A DNA stretch of 64,000 nt from Jiangella ureilytica (GTDB lineage Bacteria; Actinomycetota; Actinomycetes; Jiangellales; Jiangellaceae), in assembly GCF_004348545.1 (NCBI RefSeq), contig NZ_SMKL01000009.1:1-64000 (forward strand), in the 5' to 3' direction. Positions 26,642-34,579 of this stretch are shown piece after piece. The position numbers and the translations under genes are program-made. The notes beneath the pieces are model-generated. The model was not told where the DNA came from, did not search any database, and saw nothing but the letters and a program-made list of their open reading frames with translations. Every line of letters starts with the position of its first letter. Position 1 is the first letter of the stretch.

Positions 26642-27781
26642 ATGACTTCCACGCTCACCGTCGCCCCCCTCCGGCTGGGATCCCTGCAGGTCGACCCGCC
26701 CGTCGTGCTCGCGCCGATGGCCGGCGTCACCAACGCCGCGTTCCGCCGGCTCTGCGCCGAGCAGGGCGCCGGGCTGTACGTGTGCGAGATGATCACCTCG
26801 CGCGGCGTCGTCGAGCGCGACGACAAGACCCTGAACATGCTGGTCTTCGCCGACGTCGAGGACGTCCGCTCGGTCCAGCTCTACGGCGTCGACCCCTACT
26901 ACGTCGGCGAGGCGGTCACGATCCTGGCCGGCGAGTACGGCGTCGCCCACGTCGATCTCAACTTCGGCTGCCCGGTGCCCAAGGTCACCCGCAAGGGCGG
27001 CGGGGCGGCGCTGCCGTACAAGCGCGGACTGCTGGAGCGGATCCTGCGGTCGGCCGTGCGTGCCGCTGAGCCGTACGGCATTCCGGTGACCATGAAGACC
27101 CGCAAGGGCATCGACGACCATCTCCTGACCTACCTCGACGCCGGCCGCATCGCCGAGGACGCGGGCGCGGCCGCCATCGCGCTGCACGGCCGCACCGCCG
27201 CCCAGCACTACTCCGGCTCGGCCGACTGGGGCTCCATCGCGCGGCTCAAGGAGCACGTGTCGATCCCGGTGCTCGGCAACGGCGACATCTGGGAGGCCGC
27301 CGACGCCGTCCGCATGCTCGAGGCCACCGGCGCCGACGGCATGGTCATCGGCCGCGGGTGCCTTGGCCGGCCCTGGCTGTTCCGCGACCTGGCGGCGGTG
27401 CTGACGGGTGCGCCGGCGCCGCCGTTGCCGACACTGGGCGAGGTGGCCGCCATGATGCGCCGCCACGCCGAACTGCTCGCCGACCTCATGGGCGAGGACC
27501 GCGGCCTGCGCGACATGCGCAAGCACATGGCCTGGTACCTCAAGGGCTTCGTCGCCGGACAGCAGGTGCGGGCGTCGCTGGGCATGGTGTCGTCGCTCGC
27601 GGAGCTCGATCTGCTGCTGGGCGAGCTGGACCCGTCGCAGCCGTACCCCGTCGCCGAGCTCGGCACGCCGCGCGGCCGGCAGGGGAGCCCGCGCAAGGTC
27701 GCGCTGCCGGCGGGCTGGCTGGACGACACCCACGACGCGGGTGACCTCGCCGACGCTGAGATCGGCATCTCCGGAGGCTGA
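26642..27781 (+). CDS. dusB: tRNA-dihydrouridine synthase, DusB-like
   Basis: FMN enzyme that reduces uridines in the tRNA D-loop. The 379-residue protein shows the FMN/active-site segments LAPMAGVTN (about 25-33), NFGCPVPKVTRKGGGAAL with the catalytic Cys, MKTRKG, HGRTAAQHYSG and GNGDI. The C-terminal helical domain follows (RDMRKHMAWYLKGF). A GACAAT (26627-26632) 9 bases before ATG 26642 suggests a leaderless transcript. Specificity (DusB rather than other Dus types) is assigned by the actinobacterial norm. Confidence 0.93.
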   Translation: MTSTLTVAPLRLGSLQVDPPVVLAPMAGVTNAAFRRLCAEQGAGLYVCEMITSRGVVERDDKTLNMLVFADVEDVRSVQLYGVDPYYVGEAVTILAGEYGVAHVDLNFGCPVPKVTRKGGGAALPYKRGLLERILRSAVRAAEPYGIPVTMKTRKGIDDHLLTYLDAGRIAEDAGAAAIALHGRTAAQHYSGSADWGSIARLKEHVSIPVLGNGDIWEAADAVRMLEATGADGMVIGRGCLGRPWLFRDLAAVLTGAPAPPLPTLGEVAAMMRRHAELLADLMGEDRGLRDMRKHMAWYLKGFVAGQQVRASLGMVSSLAELDLLLGELDPSQPYPVAELGTPRGRQGSPRKVALPAGWLDDTHDAGDLADAEIGISGG

Positions 27782-28058
27782 CCGGGTTCCCCCTGCTGCT
27801 CATTCTGTTAGCCGCTCCGCGGCCTGAGAACGGACAGCTATCAGGGGACGCACCCGCTGGCGTCCACGTGGTGGGATTCTCCGGCGTCAGCTGGGCAGCC
27901 CACCACGGTTACCTGTGCCGCACCACTATTGCAGGCGTAGTGCGACACGAGATCTCGGGCTGAACGTGATCATCTCGGGGCCGGCGGACCGCAGGGATCG
28001 GCGAGGCGTGCCCAAGGCCTCCCTCTTGACACCGGACATTTGGTACGGAAATCTCTTC
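27782..28058 (+). other. Intergenic region upstream of the ThuA1 gene
   Basis: This region holds no credible gene. It contains an imperfect stem (CACTA/TAGTG near 27930) and a TTGACA -35 candidate (28026-28031). No known riboswitch was recognised. Confidence 0.4.
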
Positions 28059-28083
28059 GTAACCGGTTACTGATACCGGTTAC
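28059..28083. promoter_or_regulatory. LacI-type operator pair
   Basis: A perfect 12-bp palindrome GTAACCGGTTAC (28059-28070) is followed four bases later by ACCGGTTAC (28075-28083), a second partial copy. CG-centred palindromes of this kind are bound by LacI/GalR repressors. The pair is 30-55 bases downstream of TTGACA (28026-28031) and about 85 bases before the ThuA1 gene. No LacI gene is nearby. Confidence 0.55.
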
Positions 28084-28165
28084 ATTCGGCGGGGCGCCAG
28101 ACGAAATCTGGGCTGAGGCCGGGCACACGGGGGGCACAGGGGAACTCGACGGAGAGGAACCGCTC

Positions 28166-31100
28166 ATGGCTCAGCCCGGACCGCGCCGCCGACGCAGATC
28201 GGCCGTACTGGTCGCCATTCTCGCCCTGATCGCCGGGCTACTCGCTGCGGCCGGAGCGCAGACAGCGGCCGCTCATCCAGGGCACGGCGGCTACTCGATC
28301 CTCGTCTTCAGCAAGACGGCCGCGTTCCGGCACGACTCCATCCCGGCCGGCATCGCCGCGATCCAGCAGCTGGCCGCCGAGCACGAGTTCACCGTCACGG
28401 CCACCGAGGACGCCGCCGCGTTCACCGACGACAACCTGGCCCAGTACGACGCGGTCGTCTGGCTCTCCACGACCGGCGACGTGCTGAACGAGGAGCAGCA
28501 GGCGGCCTTCGAGCGCTACATCCAGGCCGGCGGCGGCTACGCCGGCGTGCACGCGGCGAGCGACACCGAGTACGACTGGCCGTGGTACGGCGAGCTGGTC
28601 GGCGCCTACTTCCAGGGCCATCCGCGCAACCAGGACGCCACGATCCACGTCGCCGACCGCACCCACCCGTCGACCCAGCACCTGCCGGCGGACTGGCAGC
28701 GCTTCGACGAGTGGTACTCGTTCCGCACCAACCCGCGCGGCGACGTGCACGTGCTGGCCAGCCTCGACGAGTCCACGTACGACCCCGAGGCCAACCCGAT
28801 GGGCCTGGACCACCCGATCGCCTGGTGTCACGCCCATGACGGCGGCCGCGCCTGGTACACCGCGGGCGGGCACACCACGGAGAGCTACTCCGAGCCGCAG
28901 TTCCTGCAACACCTGCTCGGCGGCATCGAGACCGCGGCCGGCGCGACGGCGGCCGACTGCGGCGGGACCGTCTGGGACACCTTCGACAAGGTCCCGCTCG
29001 ACACCGGCACGGCGAACCCGATGGAGCTCGACGTCGCGGCGGACGGGCGGGTGCTCTACATCGAACGGGCCGGCGAGGTCCGCATGATCGACCCCGAGAG
29101 CAGCCAGACCACCGTCGTCGGCACCCTCGACGTCTACACGCAGCGCGAGGACGGCCTGCTGGGAATCGCGCTCGACCCCGCCTTCACCGAGAACGGCTGG
29201 ATCTACCTCTACTACTCGCCCGACGGGACGGAGGCCGAGCAGCGGCTCTCGCGGTTCACCCTCACCGGCACCACGCTGGACCTCGCCAGTGAGGTGCAGC
29301 TGCTCGAGGTCCCGGTCGACCGGGCGGTCTCGGGCCACGCCGGCGGCTCCCTGAGCTTCGACGCCGCGGGCCACCTGTACCTGGCCACCGGCGACGACAC
29401 CAACCCGTTCGAGTCGCAGGGCTACGCGCCCATCGACGAGCGGCCGGGCCGGGCACCGTACGACGCCCAGCGCAGCTCGGCCAACACCAACGACCTGCGC
29501 GGCAAGGTGCTGCGCATCCACCCCGAGGCCGACGGCACCTACACCGTCCCCGACGGCAACCTGTTCGCGCCCGGCACCGCGCAGACCCGGCCCGAGATCT
29601 ACGCCATGGGCTTTCGCAACCCGTTCCGCATCGAGGTCGACGGCGAGACGGGCGCGCTGCTCGTCGGCGACTACGGGCCGGACGCGCCGCAGGCGAACCC
29701 GGACCGCGGCACCGAGGGCCAGGTCGAGTGGAACCGCATCACCGCGGCCGGCAACTTCGGCTGGCCGTACTGCCACGGCGCCGGCCCGTTCCGCGACTGG
29801 GACTTCGCCACCAACACCGCCGGCCCGGCGTTCGACTGCGCGAACCCCGTCAACGACTCGCCCAACAACACCGGCCTGACCGAGCTGCCGCCGGTCACCG
29901 CACCCGACATCTACTACGGCCGCTCCGAGTCCGGCACCAACGCGCCCGAGATGGGCACCGGCGGCGGCGCCATGGCGGGCCCGGTCTACCGCTACGACGA
30001 CACGCTCGACTCCGACGTCAAGTGGCCGCAGTACTACGACGGCGCCGCGCTGTTCTACGAGTGGACGAACACCGAGGACGGTTACGTGCGGCCGTTCGAC
30101 AACGACGTGTGGGAGATCCGGCCCAACGGCGACGACGCCGTCCACGACATCAACCCGCTGCTCACCAGCATGCAGTTCCTGCGCCCCATGGACATGACGT
30201 TCGGGCCCGACGGCGCGCTGTACGTCATCGAGTGGGGGACGGGGTTCGGCGGCAACAACGCCGACTCCGGCATCTACCGCATCGAGTACGCCGGCAGCGG
30301 CACCCGGCCGGTCGCGCAGGCCGCCGCCGACCCGACCTCCGGCGCGCTGCCGCTGGAGGTGCGGTTCAGCAGCGAGGGATCCGGCCACCCCAGCGGCCTG
30401 CCCGTCACCTACCACTGGGCGTTCGGCGACGGCGCGGAGTCGACCGACCCGAACCCCACCCACACCTACACCGTCGCCGGCCAGTACTCCGCCCGGCTCA
30501 CGGTGACGGCCGAGGACGGCGCCACCCGCTCGCAGACCGTCCAGATCACCGCCGGCAACACCGCGCCCGAGGTGACGCTCGACCCACCGGCCGACGGCGG
30601 CTTCTTCGACTTCGGCGACGACATCGCCTACGGCATCGACGTCACAGACGCCGAGGACGGCTCGACCGGGGCCGGCACGATCAGCTGCGACGGCGTCGAG
30701 CTGCAGGTGCTGTTCGGGCACGCCGGTCACGCGCATCCGGTCGAGGTGCTGCCCGGCTGCGAGGGCACCGTCGCCACCAGCACCGACGCCGGGCACCCGG
30801 CCGGCGAGGACCTGTTCTGGGTGCTCGAGGCGCGCTACACCGACCAGGGCGGCGACGGCGTCGGCGCGCTCACCGGGCGGGACCTGCACGTCCTGCAGCC
30901 CAAGCTCAAGGAGGCCGAGCACTTCCAGACGATGAGCGGCATCCAGCTCGAGGCCACCAGCGACCCGCGCGGCGGCCGGCAGAACATCGGCTTCATCGAC
31001 GACGGGGACTACATCTCCTACGACCCGATGAACCTCGCCGGGATCGACGCCATCACCTACCGGCTGGCCTCGGGTGGCAGCGGCGGGCGCATCGAGATCC

Positions 31101-32461
31101 GCAGTGGTGCGCCGGACGGCCCGCTCGTCGGCGACAGCGGGTTCATCCCGCCGACCGGCGGCTGGCAGTCGTGGACCGACGTCACCGTCCCGGTCGAGGA
31201 CCCCGGCGGCACCCACGAGCTGTTCTTCGTGTTCCGCCACGAGCCCGGGTCGACCGGCCTGTTCAACCTCAACTACCTGAAGTTCCGCGGCAAGGGCGTG
31301 TCGGCCGACGCGCGGCCCGAGATCTGGTCGGTCGAGGCCGACCCTGCGTCCGGCGAGCTGCCCTACGAGGTCACGCTGAGCGCCGAGGCCACCGACCCCG
31401 AGGGCCAGGACCTCACCTACACCTGGGACTTCGGCGACGGCACCACGGCCACGGGTGCGGAGGTGACGCACACGTACGAGCTGTCCGGCGTGTACCGGCC
31501 GACGGTCACCGTGACCGACGCCGCGGGTTCCGAGGCACACGACTCCGTCCGCGTCGAGGCGGTGCCGGAGGCGTCGCCGCCGATCGAGTGCGCCGACCCG
31601 GGCAGCGACCCTGCGCCCGACGACGAGTTCGACGGCGACCGGCTCGACGGCTGTCGCTGGGACCAGGTGGTCCGGCCCGACCTCAACCGCTTCCGGGTCG
31701 AGGGCGGCCAGCTGAAGATCGACACCACGCCGACCAACCTGTTCGACCAGCACAACAATGCGCCGAACCTCATGCTGCAGTCGCTGCCCGAGGGGGACTG
31801 GGTGGTCGAGACGAGGGTGTCCGGCGAGGTCTGCGAACGCTGGCAGCAGGGCGGCCTGCTGGTCTACGAGAGCGACCAGACGTTCCTCAAGCTCGACTAC
31901 GTCGGCACGTCGCCGGTCGGGGAGCCGTGCGCGCGCAAGATCGAGATGCGACACGAGATCGACGACATCTTCCAGCCCGCCTTCCCCGAGGTCACGCTGC
32001 CCGCCGACGTCACCACCTGGTGGCTGCGGCTGGAGAAGTCGGGCACCACCTACACGGGCTGGTACAGCGCCGACGGCGTGAACTTCGAGCAGGTGGGCGT
32101 CATCGAGAACGACCGGCTGGCCACGGCCGACGTCGGGCTCTACGCGTTCGGCCAGGAGCAGACGCAGGCGACCACCGTCGCGTTCGACTGGTTCCACGTG
32201 CTCGAGTCCGGTCCGCCGGACGCCTGCCCGGACTCCGACGAGAGCCCGACGGTCGTCATCCGCGACGTCGACTCCGGCGTCACCAACCACGAGCGCGAGG
32301 ACGGCTGCACCGTCGAGGACCTCATCGAGGACGAGGAGGAGTGGCCGAGCCAGGGCCGGTTCCTCATGCACGTGCGCAGCGTGACCCAGCACCTCGTGCA
32401 CGACGGCGTGCTGACGCGCATCGAGCGCAACGAGATCATCGCCGCCGCCGGTCGCAGCTGA
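28166..32461 (+). CDS. Secreted ThuA / glucose-sorbosone dehydrogenase / PKD / CBM6 protein 1
   Basis: This 1,431-residue exported protein is modular. A signal peptide (about 1-36) precedes a ThuA-like domain (about 41-258: YSILVFSKTAAFRHDSI, GGGYAGVHAASD), then a six-bladed glucose/sorbosone dehydrogenase propeller (about 270-708: GLLGIALDPAF, GHAGGSLSFD, NDLRGKVLRI, YAMGFRNPFRIEVD). Next are a PKD domain (about 712-798), a CBM6-like module (about 915-1045), a second PKD (about 1052-1131) and a laminin-G-like domain (about 1145-1345), ending in a helical actinobacterial glycosidase tail. ATG 28166 has AGAGG 9 bases upstream. It probably binds and oxidises sugars on a polysaccharide; the cofactor (PQQ) and substrate are inferred. 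Operon with the next gene; LacI-type operator upstream. Confidence 0.88.
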   Translation: MAQPGPRRRRRSAVLVAILALIAGLLAAAGAQTAAAHPGHGGYSILVFSKTAAFRHDSIPAGIAAIQQLAAEHEFTVTATEDAAAFTDDNLAQYDAVVWLSTTGDVLNEEQQAAFERYIQAGGGYAGVHAASDTEYDWPWYGELVGAYFQGHPRNQDATIHVADRTHPSTQHLPADWQRFDEWYSFRTNPRGDVHVLASLDESTYDPEANPMGLDHPIAWCHAHDGGRAWYTAGGHTTESYSEPQFLQHLLGGIETAAGATAADCGGTVWDTFDKVPLDTGTANPMELDVAADGRVLYIERAGEVRMIDPESSQTTVVGTLDVYTQREDGLLGIALDPAFTENGWIYLYYSPDGTEAEQRLSRFTLTGTTLDLASEVQLLEVPVDRAVSGHAGGSLSFDAAGHLYLATGDDTNPFESQGYAPIDERPGRAPYDAQRSSANTNDLRGKVLRIHPEADGTYTVPDGNLFAPGTAQTRPEIYAMGFRNPFRIEVDGETGALLVGDYGPDAPQANPDRGTEGQVEWNRITAAGNFGWPYCHGAGPFRDWDFATNTAGPAFDCANPVNDSPNNTGLTELPPVTAPDIYYGRSESGTNAPEMGTGGGAMAGPVYRYDDTLDSDVKWPQYYDGAALFYEWTNTEDGYVRPFDNDVWEIRPNGDDAVHDINPLLTSMQFLRPMDMTFGPDGALYVIEWGTGFGGNNADSGIYRIEYAGSGTRPVAQAAADPTSGALPLEVRFSSEGSGHPSGLPVTYHWAFGDGAESTDPNPTHTYTVAGQYSARLTVTAEDGATRSQTVQITAGNTAPEVTLDPPADGGFFDFGDDIAYGIDVTDAEDGSTGAGTISCDGVELQVLFGHAGHAHPVEVLPGCEGTVATSTDAGHPAGEDLFWVLEARYTDQGGDGVGALTGRDLHVLQPKLKEAEHFQTMSGIQLEATSDPRGGRQNIGFIDDGDYISYDPMNLAGIDAITYRLASGGSGGRIEIRSGAPDGPLVGDSGFIPPTGGWQSWTDVTVPVEDPGGTHELFFVFRHEPGSTGLFNLNYLKFRGKGVSADARPEIWSVEADPASGELPYEVTLSAEATDPEGQDLTYTWDFGDGTTATGAEVTHTYELSGVYRPTVTVTDAAGSEAHDSVRVEAVPEASPPIECADPGSDPAPDDEFDGDRLDGCRWDQVVRPDLNRFRVEGGQLKIDTTPTNLFDQHNNAPNLMLQSLPEGDWVVETRVSGEVCERWQQGGLLVYESDQTFLKLDYVGTSPVGEPCARKIEMRHEIDDIFQPAFPEVTLPADVTTWWLRLEKSGTTYTGWYSADGVNFEQVGVIENDRLATADVGLYAFGQEQTQATTVAFDWFHVLESGPPDACPDSDESPTVVIRDVDSGVTNHEREDGCTVEDLIEDEEEWPSQGRFLMHVRSVTQHLVHDGVLTRIERNEIIAAAGRS

Positions 32462-32488
32462 ATCCCGTCTACCCGGAGAGGATTGTCG

Positions 32489-34009
32489 ATGCAGATTCGA
32501 TCGAGAGCGAAGGCACTGGGCTCGGGAGCCGTCGCGACGGTGCTGGTGGCCGGCCTGGCGCTGCCCACCCAGGCCGCGGCCCCGGCGCCGGCGGCGACCG
32601 GCGCCGCGGCCCGGCCCGGCGGCGGCCTGTCCGCCGACGACCGCGCCACCCTGCAGCGCTACGCCGAGGACACGTGGGCGTCGTTCGTCGCGATGACGGA
32701 CGAGGCCAGCGGGATGCCCGCGGACAAGCTGAAGCACGACGGCACCACGAGCGTGCAGACGTCGACCACCAACATCGGCGCCTACATGTGGAGCGCCGTC
32801 GTCGCCGAGGAGCTCGGCATCATCGAGCGGGCCGAGCTGGTCGACCGGCTCTCCGTCACCCTCGACACCCTGGAGGGACTGGAGCGGCACGAGGAGAGCG
32901 GCCAGTTCTACAACTGGTACGACCACCACACCGGCGAGGTCATCACCACCTGGCCCGACGACGGCAGCACAGTCGTCCCGCACCTGTCGTCGGTCGACAA
33001 CGGCTGGCTGGCCACCGGCCTGAAGGTGGTCGCCGAGGCCGTACCGGAGCTGGCCGAGCCGGCCGGCGTGCTCTACGACAGCATGGACTTCGGGTTCTAC
33101 TACCGGCCCGAGGTGAACCGGATCCTGTTCCACTACGCGCCCAGCACCGGCGCCGCACCGTGCTGCTACGACACGCTGGTCAGCGAGAGCCGCATCGCCA
33201 CCTACATCGGCATCGCGAAGGGCGAGCTGCCGCGCAAGACCTACTTCGGCACCTGGCGCAGCTTCCCGAACACCTGCGACTGGAGCTGGACCGAGCAGCA
33301 GTCGGCCGGCGAGCACCGCACCTACCTGCGCCAGGACGTCTGGGAGGGCTCCTACCAGTACCGCGGCATCGAGGTCGTCCCCGGCTGGGGCGGCAGCATG
33401 TTCGAAGCGCTCATGCCTTCGCTGTTCGTGCCCGAGGAGTCGTGGGGCCGGCGCAGCTGGGCGGTCAACCACCCGAACACCGTCCAGGCACACATCGAGC
33501 ACGGGCTCGAGGAGGCGCAGTACGGCTACTGGGGCTTCTCACCGTCGAACAACACCAACGGCGGCTACGGCGTCTACGGCGTCGACGCGATCGGCATGGA
33601 CCCGAACGGCTACCCGTCGAACAACGACGCCACCCTGGTGGACTACGGCTGGGAAGACTGCGACAAGCCGGCCCAGCCGCTGCCCGCGCCCGAGGACTAC
33701 ACCAACGGTGTCGTCACGCCGCACGCGTCGTTCCTGGCGCTTCGCTACGCCCCCGAGGAGGCGATGGAGAACCTCGCCAACCTGGAGAGCGATTTCGACA
33801 TCTACTCCCAGTGGGGCTTCCGCGACGCCGTCAACGTCGACACCGGCACCGTCGACGAGTGGTTCCTCTCCCTCGACCAGGGCATGGTCATGGGCGCGAT
33901 CGGCAACGCCCTGGCCGACGACGTGCTCCGCGATGCGTTCGTGACGCCGCGGTTCCAGTCCCGCGTGAAGCCGGTCATCGCCATGGAGGAGTTCACCAAC
34001 TACCGCTGA
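32489..34009 (+). CDS. Secreted glucoamylase-like (GH144-type) glycoside hydrolase
   Basis: The 506-residue protein has a cleavable signal peptide (ALGSGAVATVLVAGLALPTQAAA) and an alpha/alpha-barrel of the Glycoamylase-like family (PF10091 type). Typical segments are SVDNGWLATGLKVV, WGGSMFEALMPSLFVPE and YGYWGFSPS. Some characterised members (GH144) are endo-beta-1,2-glucanases, but the substrate here is not known. ATG 32489 is preceded by GGAGAGG at 7 bases. It lies 27 bases after the ThuA1 gene on the same strand and presumably shares its operator. Confidence 0.8.
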   Translation: MQIRSRAKALGSGAVATVLVAGLALPTQAAAPAPAATGAAARPGGGLSADDRATLQRYAEDTWASFVAMTDEASGMPADKLKHDGTTSVQTSTTNIGAYMWSAVVAEELGIIERAELVDRLSVTLDTLEGLERHEESGQFYNWYDHHTGEVITTWPDDGSTVVPHLSSVDNGWLATGLKVVAEAVPELAEPAGVLYDSMDFGFYYRPEVNRILFHYAPSTGAAPCCYDTLVSESRIATYIGIAKGELPRKTYFGTWRSFPNTCDWSWTEQQSAGEHRTYLRQDVWEGSYQYRGIEVVPGWGGSMFEALMPSLFVPEESWGRRSWAVNHPNTVQAHIEHGLEEAQYGYWGFSPSNNTNGGYGVYGVDAIGMDPNGYPSNNDATLVDYGWEDCDKPAQPLPAPEDYTNGVVTPHASFLALRYAPEEAMENLANLESDFDIYSQWGFRDAVNVDTGTVDEWFLSLDQGMVMGAIGNALADDVLRDAFVTPRFQSRVKPVIAMEEFTNYR

Positions 34010-34080
34010 CGGCTGGCTCTCGATGCCGGCGGATTGTCCGCGACCTGGGCAGACCGTCGGCATCGGGACGGGGGCGGCTC

Positions 34081-34093
34081 TACCCTCGAAGCA
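34081..34093 (+). promoter_or_regulatory. -10 box of the 34093 gene (leaderless)
   Basis: TACCCT (34081-34086) lies 6 bases before ATG 34093. The 14 bases TCTACCCTCGAAGC here are identical to those at about 25177-25190 ahead of glyS, suggesting the same promoter class. Confidence 0.4.
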
Positions 34094-34341
34094 TGCAGAC
34101 CGGGCTCCTCGACTGGGTGTCGACCACCGCCGTGGACCTGCAGCCCGTTCTGCGGACGGTCGCCGTCACCGTCGCCATCGTGTTCGTCATCTACAAGGCC
34201 GTGCAGTCGAAGTTCTCGCTGGGCACCATCGTCGTGTCCGCGCTCGCGGCCGGTATCTTCGTCTGGCTGGTGTTCAACGTCGAGCAGCTCACCGACACCA
34301 TCGGCGAGGACCTGCCCGGGGGGACGTCCGCCCCCGGCTGA
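34093..34341 (+). CDS. Small membrane protein, unknown function
   Basis: The 82-residue protein has two membrane helices (TVAVTVAIVFVIYKAV and IVVSALAAGIFVWLVFNV) and a short acidic C-terminus. It is not recognised. The ATG is probably the first base of a leaderless mRNA (-10 box TACCCT just upstream). The gene stands alone between the glycosidase operon and ppdK. Confidence 0.65.
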   Translation: MQTGLLDWVSTTAVDLQPVLRTVAVTVAIVFVIYKAVQSKFSLGTIVVSALAAGIFVWLVFNVEQLTDTIGEDLPGGTSAPG

Positions 34342-34579
34342 CCTTCCGGCGATCCGTGGTCACTGGTCGGGAGAGGTCCGTACCAGAACCTGTGCCGTGC
34401 GTCACGCCCCGCCCACCATGGATCCGGGGTCGGACGCGGGAATCGGTGCACGAGACGCCGCCGCGGTAGCACACTCCGGGATTGGTCCGGATGTGGTCCA
34501 GGCGAGCGCTCCGCCCGCGTCGTTAGGCTCCCGCGAAACCCGCTCGTTGGATGCCGTACGCGACACGGAGGGCCGGCCT

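Noticed and set aside
27782-28058. A riboswitch upstream of the ThuA1 gene
   Set aside because: Weak stems only; no conserved core of a known riboswitch class was recognised.
28238-33502. A 1,754-codon open frame on the minus strand over ThuA1 and the glycosidase gene
   Set aside because: Same composition artefact; it spans two real plus-strand genes and their junction.
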